Positions 23,633-33,478 of a DNA stretch of 53,114 nt are shown one piece after another. The translations under genes and the position numbers were made by a program. Source of the stretch: an uncultured beta proteobacterium. GTDB taxonomy: Bacteria; Pseudomonadota; Gammaproteobacteria; Burkholderiales; Burkholderiaceae_C. The notes under the pieces were generated by a model, which made no database searches, had not been told where the DNA came from, and worked only from the letters and a program-made list of their open reading frames with translations. The stretch lies in the NCBI GenBank assembly GCA_903873485.1, contig CAIQOO010000132.1, positions 1 to 53,114 of the forward strand, written 5' to 3'. How positions within the stretch are numbered: position 1 is the stretch's first letter; each line of letters opens with the position of its first letter.

Positions 23633-26356
23633 CTAGGCGGGGGTCATGGGCAGAAAAAACCGGAAACTCGCCCCATTGGGGGGGGCTGATTCGAGCCAAA
23701 GCCGCCCGCCAAAATGCTCCACAATATGCCGGCTGATCGGCAGCCCCAGGCCAGTGCCCTGCGGCCGGTTGCTGGTGTCGCCGCCCTGGCGAAAACGCTC
23801 AAAGATCAAGGCCTGCTGCCCGGCTGTCACGCCCGGTCCATTGTCTTGCACGGCCACCGTCACCCCGCTATCGTCACGGCGCAGGCTTACACCAACCCGA
23901 CCCCCCGGCACCGGCACAAACTTGGCAGCATTGGAGAGCAAGTTGAGCATCACCTGCATCAACCGGTCCGGGTCTGCCAGCAACACCGGTGCCTGCTGCG
24001 GCAAGTCCAGTGTCACAACAATCTGGCGCTCCCGAAACATCTCTGCCGTGGTGGCTACGGCCTGCTGCACCAGAGCGTACATATCGACCTTTTCGGCATG
24101 CCACTCGGCATGGCCCGATTCGATCTTGGCCATGTCGAGCACCTGATTCACCAGCCGTGACAACCGCTCGGTTTCGCTGACGATGATGGTGATGAACTGG
24201 CTGCGCTGCGCCAGTTCCATGTCGGGTTCATCGCGTATCAACTCGGCCAGTGCCCTAATCGAGGTCAGCGGCGTGCGCAGTTCGTGGGTTACCGAGGACA
24301 TAAAGTCGTCTTTGAGACGGTCCAGGCTCTTGAGCTGTTCATTGGCGGCACGCAGCTCATTGGTGGCGCGTTCCAGCGAGGCGGTTTTTTCTTCGAGTTC
24401 GAGCGAATGGGCGCGCAACTGCGAGGTTTCGTCCAGAATCCGCAGCACATCCTCGGGGGTCAGGGTTTCCTCTTCGACGCTGGAGGCCACCAGCACCCGG
24501 GCCGAGGCGCTGCCAACCGCCCCGGCAAGCTGGGTTTCGACAAACTGCACCAGATGCGCGTCGGCCACAATGGCCGACACCCCCCGCACGCCCGCTTGTC
24601 GGGCGTAGCCGTCAAACAAGGCCTGCGCCTTGTCCGCCCCCAAAAAGCGCTCGCACAGGCGCAACAAATCGGGCACCTTGGCGCTGCCGCGCCAAAACAC
24701 CGGGCTGCGGCTGCTGGTGCGCTCAAACACATCAACAAACAGCAGCGCCTGGCTGGCCTCCAGGCCAGACGGCGCGCGCCACAGCGACAAGCCCAGGTAG
24801 GCACCGGCATTGACCAGCAAGCTCCAGAACAGCGAATGGGTCAGGCTGTCTAGCCCCTGCAGGCCAAACAACTGCTCGGGCCGCAGCCACGCCAGGCCCC
24901 ACAGGCCTTGGGTCAAAAAAGAAGCATCAAGCCAGCCCGACTTGGACAGCGAGGGCAGCATCAGGGTGTAAGACCACATCAAGAATCCGGCCAGCAAGCC
25001 CGCCAGCGCGCCCCGGCGGGTGGCCCCTTTCCAGTACAGGCCACCCAGCACGGCCGGGGCAAACTGCGCCACCGCCGCAAAGCTGATCAGCCCGATGCTG
25101 ACCAGTGCATAAGCCTCGCCAGCCAGATGGAAATAGCCATAACCCAGCACCAGCACGCCCAAAATCGCAAGCCGCCGAATGCCCAGCAGCAACCGGGTCA
25201 GGTCGTGCCCGGCATCGGGCCGAAAGTGCGCGGTGCGCAGCAGCAGCGGCACCACCAGTTCGTTGCAGACCATGGTCGAGACCGCAATGGTTTCCACAAT
25301 CACCATGCCGGTGGCCGCCGACAGCCCGCCAATAAAAACCAGCAAGGCCAGCGCCGGTTGCCCTGCCGCCAGCGGCAGCGACAGCACAAAATTGTCGGCA
25401 TTCATCTGCCCCGGCCCAAAATACAGCAAGCCGCCCAGGGCAATCGGCAGCACAAACAGGTTGATCGCCAGCAAGTACAGCGGAAACACCCAGATGGCCC
25501 GGCGCAAATGGCCCTCGCGCACGTTTTCCACCACCATCACCTGAAACTGGCGCGGCAAAAAAATCACCGAAAACATCGACAGCAGGGTCAATGCAAACCA
25601 TTGGGTCCAGGCAAAGCCGCCACCATGCTCCAGCCGCAGCAAGCCCGCCAGCGCCGGCACCGCCAGTGCCCGTGCAAACAGGTCGGCCAGGCCATCGAAC
25701 ATGCCATACACCACAAACAGCCCAACCGCCAGAAAAGCCACCAGCTTGATGACCGACTCAAAGGCAATCGCCGCCACCATGCCCTCATGCCGTTCGGTCG
25801 AGTCCAAATGGCGGGCACCAAACACCATGGTAAAGCCGGCCAGCGCCAGCGCCATGTAAAACGTGCTGTCCTGACTCCAGTGCACCGGCCCTGAAGCACC
25901 CGTGCCGGGTGCCGTGGTCAGCAGCGCATAACCGGCCGATACCGCCTTGAGCTGCAAGGCAATGTAGGGAACGATGCCGATCACCGCAATCAAGGTCACC
26001 AGACCGGCCAGCAAGTGGCTCTTGCCATAGCGGCTGCCAATAAAGTCGGCAATTGAGGTGATGCGGTAGGTCTTGGCGATGCGGATCATCTTGCGCATCA
26101 GCAGCCAGCCCAGCATCATGGCCAGGGTCGGCCCCAGATAAATCGGCAAAAACCAGACCCCGCCCGACGCCGCCCGCCCGACGCTGCCAAAGTAGGTCCA
26201 GGCGGTGCAATACACCGCCAGCGACAGGGCATAAGTCCAGGGGCTGGCAATGATCGATCGCCCCTGTGATGCCCGCCAGTCGCCAAAACTGGCCACCGCA
26301 AACAGCAGCATCAGATAGGCAAACGAGGCGCCAATGACCAGCGCAGGCTGCAGCAT
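23633..26356 (-). CDS. Sodium/solute-symporter-like sensor histidine kinase (CbrA/CrbS family)
   Basis: A 907-residue protein. The first 520 residues are a PutP-type sodium:solute symporter with about 13 membrane helices (for example ASPWTYALSLAVYCTAWTYFG and YRITSIADFIGSRYG). A STAC-like linker (about 540-640) and a coiled coil follow. The kinase core has VTHELRTPLTSI with His691, NLLSNAAKF (N box), DNGPGV (G1) and GTGLGLPISRHIVEHFGG (G2), so it is catalytically complete. Relatives CbrA and CrbS couple transport or presence of histidine or acetate to gene control. The divergent yjcH-actP pair makes acetate or another short-chain acid the likely cue. The gene starts 1 bp after the stop of a small membrane protein gene. 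Confidence 0.92.
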   Translation of the reverse strand: MLQPALVIGASFAYLMLLFAVASFGDWRASQGRSIIASPWTYALSLAVYCTAWTYFGSVGRAASGGVWFLPIYLGPTLAMMLGWLLMRKMIRIAKTYRITSIADFIGSRYGKSHLLAGLVTLIAVIGIVPYIALQLKAVSAGYALLTTAPGTGASGPVHWSQDSTFYMALALAGFTMVFGARHLDSTERHEGMVAAIAFESVIKLVAFLAVGLFVVYGMFDGLADLFARALAVPALAGLLRLEHGGGFAWTQWFALTLLSMFSVIFLPRQFQVMVVENVREGHLRRAIWVFPLYLLAINLFVLPIALGGLLYFGPGQMNADNFVLSLPLAAGQPALALLVFIGGLSAATGMVIVETIAVSTMVCNELVVPLLLRTAHFRPDAGHDLTRLLLGIRRLAILGVLVLGYGYFHLAGEAYALVSIGLISFAAVAQFAPAVLGGLYWKGATRRGALAGLLAGFLMWSYTLMLPSLSKSGWLDASFLTQGLWGLAWLRPEQLFGLQGLDSLTHSLFWSLLVNAGAYLGLSLWRAPSGLEASQALLFVDVFERTSSRSPVFWRGSAKVPDLLRLCERFLGADKAQALFDGYARQAGVRGVSAIVADAHLVQFVETQLAGAVGSASARVLVASSVEEETLTPEDVLRILDETSQLRAHSLELEEKTASLERATNELRAANEQLKSLDRLKDDFMSSVTHELRTPLTSIRALAELIRDEPDMELAQRSQFITIIVSETERLSRLVNQVLDMAKIESGHAEWHAEKVDMYALVQQAVATTAEMFRERQIVVTLDLPQQAPVLLADPDRLMQVMLNLLSNAAKFVPVPGGRVGVSLRRDDSGVTVAVQDNGPGVTAGQQALIFERFRQGGDTSNRPQGTGLGLPISRHIVEHFGGRLWLESAPPNGASFRFFLPMTPA

Positions 26357-26357
26357 G

Positions 26358-26567
26358 TCAGTCCTGCGGGCCCTGGCCCGGCCGCTCCATCAGCGAGGCC
26401 AGGGCCAAAATCAGCAGCGCCCACAGCGCAAACAGGGCCGCCGGAAACAGCGGCACGCCCCACACCGTGGTATTGACATCCCACAGGCCCAAAAGCGGAA
26501 AATTCAGCAGCAGACAGCCGCAGCCAAACAGGGCCAGCAGGCGCTGGGCATCGATACCATTGAACAC
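26358..26567 (-). CDS. Small membrane protein upstream of the sensor kinase (CbrX-like position)
   Basis: A 69-residue protein with two predicted membrane helices (about 9-30 and 38-60) and a short charged tail MERPGQGPQD. Only 1 bp separates its TGA from the kinase ATG, so translation is coupled. In Pseudomonas a small hydrophobic protein CbrX is encoded in the same place before cbrA. The similarity here is of position, size and hydrophobicity; I cannot claim sequence homology. A Shine-Dalgarno-like AGGAGA lies just upstream of its ATG. Confidence 0.75.
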   Translation of the reverse strand: MFNGIDAQRLLALFGCGCLLLNFPLLGLWDVNTTVWGVPLFPAALFALWALLILALASLMERPGQGPQD

Positions 26568-27026
26568 GACTTTGTCTCCTGAAAGGACTTGAAATTGGGA
26601 CTGGCTGCATCCAGTCGTTCACGTCGGCAAGCCCGGATTATTGATTGTCCGCAAGCTTGAATCCACTGCAAAAAGCTCGCAAGCCCCAATTGCAGCAAAA
26701 ACCTAGGGAAAACACCGAGTTAAAAGACTTTGGCTGGCGATGCAGTCCTCGGTCGGCCACCGGCGGTCATTCAAAATGAATACAACAATAGGCCGCTATC
26801 CCTTGATCAATATAGCTAGCTTGCTATATTTTTAATATTTTTCGGGGTGATCTTGAACTTTTCGGAAACCGGCGTTCAAGCCGATTTCCCTTGACGGGGT
26901 GCGGGTTTATCGCCCAAACGACAGCATCAGTTGGCGAAACTGCCCCTTGCTGATTTGTCGGTCAGCAATCGGTAAGAACTCTAACTTAGCCTCGCGCCGG
27001 TCATATTTTTACAAGGAGACACTTTC
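26568..27026. other. 459-bp divergent intergenic region of the acetate locus
   Basis: It separates the sensor operon (minus) from yjcH-actP (plus). It is A+T-richer than its surroundings around 26770-26850 and contains one 38-nt repeat copy. An AAGGAGA ribosome-binding site precedes yjcH at 27015-27021. I looked for a GG-N10-GC sigma-54 promoter and found none with correct spacing. No other gene or RNA is evident. Confidence 0.6.
26791..26828 (-). repeat. 38-nt dispersed repeat, copy J (diverged)
   Basis: Minus orientation: TATAGCAA-GCTAGC-TATATTGATCAAG-GGATAGCGGCC. The length is again exactly 38 nt and the AAG-GG and GGCC ends hold, but several consensus bases differ. It lies in the divergent acetate-locus promoter region, so it could affect expression there. 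Confidence 0.55.
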
Positions 27027-27335
27027 ATGCAAGACGATTTGGTTACAAGGGTTACCAGTAACCCCAAGTACCAGGAACTCAAGTCCAAGAGACACACCTT
27101 CGGGTGGACTTTGACGTTCCTGATGATGTTTGCCTACTACGGCTTCATTCTGCTGGTGGCCTTCAACAAGCCGCTACTGGCCAGCAAAATTGGTTCTGGC
27201 GTGATCACGCTCGGCATGCCGCTGGGCATTGGCGTGATCTTGTTCACCATCATCATCACCAACATTTATGTCCGTCGCGCCAACAGCGAGTTCGACGATC
27301 TGACATCACAAGTCATCAAGGCGGCAGCGAAATGA
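27027..27335 (+). CDS. yjcH: DUF485 membrane protein YjcH
   Basis: A 102-residue inner-membrane protein with two helices (about 28-50 and 62-82) and the DUF485 pattern [20 protein letters not shown] and [14 protein letters not shown]. YjcH is encoded with the acetate permease actP in E. coli and many proteobacteria and is thought to assist it; its molecular job is not established. AAGGAGA lies 8 bp before the ATG. The stop overlaps the actP start by 4 bp. Confidence 0.94.
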   Translation: MQDDLVTRVTSNPKYQELKSKRHTFGWTLTFLMMFAYYGFILLVAFNKPLLASKIGSGVITLGMPLGIGVILFTIIITNIYVRRANSEFDDLTSQVIKAAAK

Positions 27336-29023
27336 CCAAATTACTCAACTACAAGGGCGTACTTGCGCTGCTTTCTTTGCTGACCCTGTCTGCCGGTGCC
27401 TATGCCGCTGGTGCCGACCTGGGCCAGGCCACCAAGCAAGCCACCAACTGGACCGCCATCATCATGTTTGGCGCGTTTGTGCTGGCCACGCTGTGGATCA
27501 CCAAGTGGGCGGCTGCCAAGACCAAAAGTGCTGCCGACTTCTACACTGCCGGCGGCGGCATCACCGGCTTCCAGAACGGCCTGGCGATTGCGGGCGACTA
27601 CATGTCGGCCGCTTCGTTTCTGGGCATTTCAGGGCTGGTGTTCGCCAATGGCTTTGACGGCCTGATCTTCTCGATCGGCTGGCTGGTCGGCTGGCCGATC
27701 ATCACCTTTCTGATGGCCGAGCGTCTGCGCAACCTGGGCAAATTCACCTTTGCCGATGTCGCCGGTTACCGTTTTGCCCAGACACCAATCCGCATCTTTG
27801 CCGCCAGCGGCTCGCTGGTGGTGGTGGCGTTTTACATGATTGCCCAGATGGTCGGTGCCGGTCAGCTTATCAAGCTGCTGTTTGGCATGGAATACCTTTA
27901 CGCCGAAATCCTGGTGGGTTCCATCATGATGATGTATGTGCTGTTTGGCGGCATGACGGCCACCACCTGGGTGCAGATCATCAAGGCCTGCATGCTGCTC
28001 GGCGGTGCCACCTTCATGGCCGGTGCCGTGCTGCTGCAGTTTGGTTTCTCGCCTGAGGCGATGTTTGTCAAGGCGATTGAAGTGCACTCCAAGAAAGAAG
28101 CCATCATGGGCCCGGGCGCACTGATCAAAGACCCGGTGTCGGCCATTTCAGTCGGCATGGCGCTGATGTTTGGTACCGCTGGCTTGCCGCACATCCTGAT
28201 GCGCTTCTTTACCGTGCCAAGCGCCAAGGAAGCCCGCAAGTCGGTCGGTTGGGCCACCACCTGGATTGGCTACTTCTACATCCTGACCTTCATCATCGGT
28301 TTTGGTGCCATTACCAACCTGATCCCCAACCCGACCGATTACTTTGTGGGTGGCGACATCACCAAGGGTTTGAACGGCGGCGGCAACATGGCGGCGGTGC
28401 ATTTGTCCAAGGCAGTGGGCGGCAATCTGTTCATGGGCTTTATTTCTGCCGTGGCTTTTGCCACCATTTTGGCGGTGGTAGCGGGCCTGACGCTGTCTGG
28501 CGCCTCGGCCGTGTCGCATGACTTGTATGCATCCGTTTGGCGCAAGGGCCGGGTTGACCAGGCTGACGAACTGCGCGTATCCAAGATCACCACTGTGTGC
28601 CTGGGTGTCATCGCTGTCACGTTGGGCATTGCTTTCGAGAAAGAAAACGTTGCCTACATGGTGATGCTGGCTTTTGTGATTGCTGCCTCGGCCAACTTCC
28701 CGGTGCTGTTCATGTCGGTGCTGTGGAAAGACTGCACCACCAAGGGCGCTGTCACCGGCGGGTTTGTTGGCCTGATCATGGCGGTTGTGCTGACCATTGG
28801 TTCGGCCAGCGTCTGGGAAGCCGTGATGCTGTATCCCAAAGGCTCGGCCTGGTTCCCGTACAACTCGGCGGCCATTTTCTCGATTCCGGCCGCCTTCATC
28901 ACCATCTGGCTGGTGTCGTTGATGGACCGTGGCGAGCGCGCCGTCATTGACCGCGCGGGTTACCCGGCGCAAGAAGTGCGTTCAGAAACCGGCATTGGCT
29001 CGTCGTCAGCCTCCGGCCACTAA
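27332..29023 (+). CDS. actP: Cation/acetate symporter ActP
   Basis: A sodium:solute symporter of 563 residues that takes up acetate and other short-chain carboxylates. ATG 27332 overlaps the yjcH stop (ATGA); the longer frame is a shadow of yjcH. An N-terminal signal-like helix ([16 protein letters not shown]) is followed by about 13 membrane helices, including the SSF segments [16 protein letters not shown] and [22 protein letters not shown]. It ends in a strong intrinsic terminator. The divergent kinase of the same transporter fold probably controls it or senses the same substrate. Confidence 0.95.
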   Translation: MTKLLNYKGVLALLSLLTLSAGAYAAGADLGQATKQATNWTAIIMFGAFVLATLWITKWAAAKTKSAADFYTAGGGITGFQNGLAIAGDYMSAASFLGISGLVFANGFDGLIFSIGWLVGWPIITFLMAERLRNLGKFTFADVAGYRFAQTPIRIFAASGSLVVVAFYMIAQMVGAGQLIKLLFGMEYLYAEILVGSIMMMYVLFGGMTATTWVQIIKACMLLGGATFMAGAVLLQFGFSPEAMFVKAIEVHSKKEAIMGPGALIKDPVSAISVGMALMFGTAGLPHILMRFFTVPSAKEARKSVGWATTWIGYFYILTFIIGFGAITNLIPNPTDYFVGGDITKGLNGGGNMAAVHLSKAVGGNLFMGFISAVAFATILAVVAGLTLSGASAVSHDLYASVWRKGRVDQADELRVSKITTVCLGVIAVTLGIAFEKENVAYMVMLAFVIAASANFPVLFMSVLWKDCTTKGAVTGGFVGLIMAVVLTIGSASVWEAVMLYPKGSAWFPYNSAAIFSIPAAFITIWLVSLMDRGERAVIDRAGYPAQEVRSETGIGSSSASGH

Positions 29024-29064
29024 ACCGACTTGATCAAACCCGGCTCACTGCGCCGGGTGTATCG

Positions 29065-29142
29065 TCAGGACTGCAAGCGTTTTGCTTGCAGTCCGTTTTT
29101 TTTGTTGAAAGGTTTACCTGGTTCCAGAGTAATCCGGTTCAT
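29065..29142 (-). pseudogene. Stub of a DUF433-type antitoxin gene
   Basis: ATG 29142 with AAAGGAGAA upstream opens MNRITLEPGKPFNKKN, then runs antisense through the actP terminator to a stop at 29065. The first ten residues and the ribosome-binding site match the typical start MNRITLEPGKRGGKPCIRG of DUF433 antitoxins. The family sequence ends abruptly at the Lys. It is probably the leftover 5' end of a toxin-antitoxin pair, cut off next to the terminator. Confidence 0.5.
29068..29103 (+). terminator. Intrinsic terminator of yjcH-actP
   Basis: An 11-bp perfect stem, GGACTGCAAGC (29068-29078) with GCTTGCAGTCC (29084-29094), has a GTTTT loop and an eight-T tract. It sits 45 bp after the actP stop. 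Confidence 0.93.
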
Positions 29143-29395
29143 GTTCCATTCTCCTTTCGTCGCAAAAAGGCACGGTCTGAGGACTAATCCGTGGGCAACA
29201 CATCACCATCGGCAGGCGCCAAGCCACCTGTGCGACCAAGCAGCTTCAACGCCTTGTTGGAATTTTGCGATGCGGGCCAAGTTCCCCGGTCAGTGTGCTG
29301 CTGAGCGCTGAAACGACGGCCAACAAGTGCACTGAGCGGGTCCACGGCTGAAGGTGGAATAATCCGGGCTGTTTTTTTATCAAGGAATTTTGAGC
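29104..29395. other. Gap between the actP terminator and grxD
   Basis: Apart from the DUF433 stub at its left end, I see no supported gene or RNA here. AAGGAA at 29382-29387 is the ribosome-binding site of grxD. Confidence 0.5.
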
Positions 29396-29710
29396 ATGAG
29401 TGACACCCAACAACGCATCGGCGACCTGGTCCGGCAAAACGACATCCTGCTGTTCATGAAAGGCACCGCCAGCTTTCCGCAGTGTGGCTTCTCCGGTCGC
29501 GCCGTGCAAATCCTGAAAGCCTGCGGGGTTGACCCCAAAGCCATCACCACCGTCAATGTGCTCGACGATGCCGAGATTCGGTCCGGCATCAAGGACTTCA
29601 GCAACTGGCCGACGATTCCACAGCTTTATGTCAAAGGCGAGTTCATTGGCGGCTCGGACATCATGATGGAGATGTACGAGAGTGGCGAACTGCAAAAGCT
29701 GCTGGCCTGA
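29396..29710 (+). CDS. grxD: Monothiol glutaredoxin GrxD
   Basis: A 104-residue monothiol glutaredoxin. The active site is PQCGFS, with the single Cys that binds a [2Fe-2S] cluster together with glutathione. The glutathione-binding [19 protein letters not shown] follows. These proteins store and deliver iron-sulfur clusters. ATG 29396 has AAGGAA upstream; a TTG two codons earlier is less likely. It stands alone between actP and a convergent lytic transglycosylase. Confidence 0.96.
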   Translation: MSDTQQRIGDLVRQNDILLFMKGTASFPQCGFSGRAVQILKACGVDPKAITTVNVLDDAEIRSGIKDFSNWPTIPQLYVKGEFIGGSDIMMEMYESGELQKLLA

Positions 29711-29748
29711 AGCAGGGCGCCTCTGAGCCGAAACTGCCGTGGTCGCGC

Positions 29749-30462
29749 TCAGATGCGCCAGAGGTTTTGCGCGCCGAACACCGCGTTGGGGTATGGTGGC
29801 CTGCCACGCGATCCGTTATAGCGGCCCAGCGCCATAAACAGGTCGCCGCGCTCGCGCTCCAGATAATGGCGCAAGATCACGCAGCCAAAGCGCAGGTTAG
29901 TCTGCATGTGAAACAAGCCCGAAGCATCGCCATCCCCAAGTAAGCGGGTCCAGAACGGCATCACCTGCATGTAACCGCGGGCCCCCGCCACGCTGACGGC
30001 AAATTTGCGAAAGTTGCTCTCGACCTGGATCAGGCCCAGCACCACCGATACATCCAGGCCGGCCCGTTTGCTTTCATACCAGACCGTCTGCAAAAATTCC
30101 CGGCGGGTATCCCAGTCGGGCTTTTTCTTCTTCAGGCGTTCGCTCATCGCCCCCAGCCAGCGCAGGTAAACCAGGCGCGATTCGGTGTCGGCAAACGTCG
30201 GCACCGGCGGTGCATGGTTGGCAATCGCCGAGTTCAAGGCGGTGCGCACCGAATCGATCAGCGGCTCTTCAATTTGTGCTCCAGCTTGCGATTGCTGCGC
30301 ACAACACAGCGTGCCCAGCCCGATGCCGATCGGCTTGATGCTGACAACCCGGGCCAGCAGGGTGCGCCGGGTGAGCCGACCCGCCGTCTGCCAAAAATCA
30401 TGGCCAAATGGAACGCTGGCTTGGGTTGTCAACATGTGTTTCAGGGGTGCCGGGTGGCTCAA
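29749..30462 (-). CDS. Lytic transglycosylase domain protein
   Basis: A 237-residue protein ending in an SLT domain. The catalytic Glu is in [20 protein letters not shown], followed by QVMPFW and [16 protein letters not shown], the pattern of soluble lytic transglycosylases that cleave peptidoglycan with anhydro-muramic acid formation. The N-terminal 60 residues include [20 protein letters not shown], which may be an export or lipoprotein-like segment. The ATG overlaps the proS stop by 4 bp; an internal ATG at 30435 is an alternative. It is co-transcribed with proS. Confidence 0.88.
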   Translation of the reverse strand: MSHPAPLKHMLTTQASVPFGHDFWQTAGRLTRRTLLARVVSIKPIGIGLGTLCCAQQSQAGAQIEEPLIDSVRTALNSAIANHAPPVPTFADTESRLVYLRWLGAMSERLKKKKPDWDTRREFLQTVWYESKRAGLDVSVVLGLIQVESNFRKFAVSVAGARGYMQVMPFWTRLLGDGDASGLFHMQTNLRFGCVILRHYLERERGDLFMALGRYNGSRGRPPYPNAVFGAQNLWRI

Positions 30463-32210
30463 TCGGCCTGGCTTTTCAATTTTGCGATCAACAAGCTGGC
30501 GATGTCGGCCAACGGCAGCGCGGTGGCGGCAGCGTCGCGCCGGTGCTGGTATTCGACCAAGCCTTGTTTCAGGGCACGGTCACCGACCGTGACCCGGTGC
30601 GGCACGCCAATCAGTTCCCAGTCGGCAAACATGGCACCCGGGCGTTCGTTGCGATCGTCCAGCATGACATCAATGTCGGCGGCCAGCAGTTCGGCGTACA
30701 GCGTGTCTGATGCGGCTTTCACCTCGGGTGAACGCTCGGCGTTGATCGGACAAATCACCACGGTAAACGGGGCCAGCGAATCGGGCCAGATGATGCCGCG
30801 CTCATCATGATTTTGCTCGATGGCAGCAGCCGGCAGGCGGGTGATGCCAATGCCGTAGCAGCCCATTTCCAGCAACTGCGGCTTGCCGTTCTGGTCCAGA
30901 AAGGTGGCTTTCATGGCGGCACTGTATTTGGTGCCGAGGTAAAAAACGTGGCCGACTTCAATGCCGCGCTCGATCACCAGCACGCCCCGGCCATCGGGTG
31001 ATGCGTCACCCGTCACCACATTGCGCAAATCGGCCACCAGGTCCGGCTCGGGAAGGTCACGGCCCCAGTTCACGCCGGTAAGGTGAAAATCTGGCGCATT
31101 GGCGCCGCAAATCCAGTCATGCAGCACCGCCACCTCGCGATCCACCACCAGTTTGACGGGTTTGAGCAGATTGATCGGGCCCAAATAACCGGGTTTGCAG
31201 CCAAAGTGGTCTTCAATCTCGGGCACGCTGGCAAAACGGAAGGCGGCGAGGCCGGGCAATTTGCCGACCTTGACCTCGTTCATGTCGTGGTCGCCGCGCA
31301 GCAGCAGCAGCCAGACCTGGGTGTTGACCACTTCGCTCTTGTCATTGAGCGTGTCGGTGGCCAGCACCAGCGATTTGACGGTGATCTGCAGCGGCACACC
31401 CAGCAGTTCGGCCACCTCGGCACAGGTGCTTTTGCCGGGTGTCAGAGTCTGGACCATCGGCAGGCTGGGTGCCGCGCGCGGGCCGGCTGGGGCCAGCGCC
31501 TCGGCTTTTTCCAGGTTGGCGGCGTAAGCGCTGCTCGGACAATAAACGATGGCATCCTCGCCGGTGGCGGCAATCACCTGAAACTCTTCGCTCAAATCGC
31601 CGCCAATGGCCCCGCTGTCGGCAGCCACGGCGCGGTAAGTCAGGCCAAAACGGTCAAAAATGCGCCGGTAAGCCTGCGCCATGACCTGGTAGCTGGCCTT
31701 GGCGGATGCCTGGTCGCGGTCAAAGCTGTAGGCATCTTTCATGATGAACTCGCGCCCGCGCATCAGGCCAAAGCGGGGCCGGCGCTCGTCACGGAACTTG
31801 GTCTGAATCTGGTAGAAATTCTTTGGTAATTGTTTGTAACTGCGAATTTCCTGCCGGGCGATGTCGGTGATCACCTCCTCGCTGGTGGGCTGCACCACAA
31901 AGTCGTTGCCGTGGCGGTCTTTGATGCGCAGCAATTCGGATCCCATTTTTTCGAACCGGCCAGTCTCCATCCACAGTTCGGCGGGTTGCACCACTGGCAT
32001 CGACAGCTCCACCGCACCGGCACGGTTCATTTCCTCGCGCACGATGCGCTCTACTTTTTGCACTACACGCAAGCCCATCGGCATCAGGGTGTAAATGCCG
32101 GCTCCAAGCTTTTTGATCATGCCGGTGCGCAGCATCAGCTTGTGGCTGACCACTTCGGCATCGGCCGGGGCCTCTTTGAGGGTTGAAATAAAGAATTGGG
32201 AGGCTTTCAT
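30459..32210 (-). CDS. proS: Prolyl-tRNA synthetase
   Basis: A class II aminoacyl-tRNA synthetase of 583 residues, bacterial type with an inserted editing domain. ATG 32210 begins the family sequence [15 protein letters not shown]; the 23 upstream residues of the longer frame are intergenic. Motif 2 lies around [26 protein letters not shown] and motif 3 at [20 protein letters not shown], where GIGxxR contacts ATP. The YbaK-like insertion (about 230-390) clears mischarged Ala-tRNA. tRNA-Pro(CGG), one of its substrates, is also in this window. Confidence 0.96.
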   Translation of the reverse strand: MKASQFFISTLKEAPADAEVVSHKLMLRTGMIKKLGAGIYTLMPMGLRVVQKVERIVREEMNRAGAVELSMPVVQPAELWMETGRFEKMGSELLRIKDRHGNDFVVQPTSEEVITDIARQEIRSYKQLPKNFYQIQTKFRDERRPRFGLMRGREFIMKDAYSFDRDQASAKASYQVMAQAYRRIFDRFGLTYRAVAADSGAIGGDLSEEFQVIAATGEDAIVYCPSSAYAANLEKAEALAPAGPRAAPSLPMVQTLTPGKSTCAEVAELLGVPLQITVKSLVLATDTLNDKSEVVNTQVWLLLLRGDHDMNEVKVGKLPGLAAFRFASVPEIEDHFGCKPGYLGPINLLKPVKLVVDREVAVLHDWICGANAPDFHLTGVNWGRDLPEPDLVADLRNVVTGDASPDGRGVLVIERGIEVGHVFYLGTKYSAAMKATFLDQNGKPQLLEMGCYGIGITRLPAAAIEQNHDERGIIWPDSLAPFTVVICPINAERSPEVKAASDTLYAELLAADIDVMLDDRNERPGAMFADWELIGVPHRVTVGDRALKQGLVEYQHRRDAAATALPLADIASLLIAKLKSQAD

Positions 32211-32302
32211 GGCGGGTATCCAGGAATAAGTCAGGGTTGTCGCTGTTGCTGCAAAGCAAACGCTGTGCATAATGGACACAATTTAAAATTTGGGGTTTGA
32301 TT

Positions 32303-32920
32303 ATGCTTGACCGAGACGGCTTTAGGCCGAACGTCGGCATCGTCCTGCTCAACCAGAAAAATCAGGTGTTTTGGGGCAAGCGTATTCGGACGCACTCCTG
32401 GCAGTTTCCGCAGGGTGGTATTGACCGGGGTGAAACCCCGGAGCAAGCCATGATTCGGGAGTTGCATGAAGAAGTCGGGCTGCTGCGCGAACATATTCGC
32501 ATTGTGGCTCGCACCCGTGACTGGTTGCGCTATGAGGTGCCGGACCGTTTCATCCGCCGCGATTCGCGCGGCTTTTACAAGGGGCAAAAGCAGATCTGGT
32601 TTTTACTGCAGTTGATGGGGCACGACTGGGACTTGAACCTGCGCGCCACCAGCCATCCGGAGTTTGATGCCTGGCGCTGGAATGATTACTGGGTACCGCT
32701 GGAAGCCGTGGTGGAGTTCAAACGCGAGGTCTATGTGACGGCGCTGACCGAATTGGCCCGCTACATTCCGCGCAGTGATCACCGAAACCGTTTTTTGCGC
32801 CAGGGCATTCGTCCAATAGAGTCGGCACAGAACTACAGTGGCATGCCCGATGCATCGTTCAAGATGCCATTGGCAGTCACTTTGCAACCCGATCCGCAAG
32901 TCGGCAAAGAACATGCCTGA
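32303..32920 (+). CDS. rppH: RNA pyrophosphohydrolase RppH
   Basis: A 205-residue Nudix enzyme that removes pyrophosphate from 5' triphosphate mRNA ends to start RNA decay. ATG 32303 gives the canonical [15 protein letters not shown]. The Nudix box is [23 protein letters not shown], in which residues REL-EE bind metal. [12 protein letters not shown] and the C-terminal extension are family-typical. It diverges from proS. The start of the next gene overlaps its 3' end by 8 bp. Confidence 0.95.
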   Translation: MLDRDGFRPNVGIVLLNQKNQVFWGKRIRTHSWQFPQGGIDRGETPEQAMIRELHEEVGLLREHIRIVARTRDWLRYEVPDRFIRRDSRGFYKGQKQIWFLLQLMGHDWDLNLRATSHPEFDAWRWNDYWVPLEAVVEFKREVYVTALTELARYIPRSDHRNRFLRQGIRPIESAQNYSGMPDASFKMPLAVTLQPDPQVGKEHA

Positions 32921-33407
32921 TCGATACCTGAAAATTTTGCTGCCGTGCCTGGGCTTGCTGTCGGCCCTGGCGACCGGTGCGCAGGCGCAGCTCGCCGCAG
33001 AAGACCCTGACTGGCAGGAAACCGCGCTTGCGGCACCGCCAGCGTTTAGCCTGGACAATTTGCTGGCGCTCGACATGCCGCCCTACGTCAGCTTGCAGTT
33101 CGGCATTGATCCGGCCACCTTGAGCATCACGCCAGATGGCATCGTGCGCTATGTGGTGGTGGCCAGCAACCGCAGCGGCTCTATCAGTGCTTTTTATGAG
33201 GGCATTCGCTGTGCCAAAGGTGAAGTCAAAACCTATGCCCGCACCAGCGGCAATGGTGCCTGGACTTTGGTCAAACAGGCGCAGTGGCGAAATCTGAGCG
33301 ACAACCAGCCATCCAGACACGCCATCGCCTTTGCCCGGCAAGCCGCCTGTGTCGGCGCCACTGCGGCCAGTTCCACCACCGACATCATCCGGGCGATGAA
33401 CAAGTAA
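32913..33407 (+). CDS. CNP1-like exported protein
   Basis: A 164-residue protein from ATG 32913, overlapping the rppH stop. The start [26 protein letters not shown] is a signal peptide with a likely cleavage after AQA. The mature part, with [28 protein letters not shown] and a conserved pair of Cys (EGIRCAKGE and QAACVG), matches the CNP1-like family known from Neisseria and betaproteobacteria, whose function is not established. Probably periplasmic or cell-surface associated. It is convergent with proB. Confidence 0.85.
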   Translation: MPDRYLKILLPCLGLLSALATGAQAQLAAEDPDWQETALAAPPAFSLDNLLALDMPPYVSLQFGIDPATLSITPDGIVRYVVVASNRSGSISAFYEGIRCAKGEVKTYARTSGNGAWTLVKQAQWRNLSDNQPSRHAIAFARQAACVGATAASSTTDIIRAMNK

Positions 33408-33478
33408 GCCAGTCGCTCAGCGCCGTGTTGCCAAGGTGAACCGGGCGCACCCATGAGCTGCGCCCGCGCAGCAAAGGC

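Noticed and set aside
26850..27026. Possible sigma-54 promoter (TTGGC...TTGC) before yjcH
   Set aside because: The GG to GC spacing is 14 nt instead of 10, so it does not fit the -24/-12 pattern.
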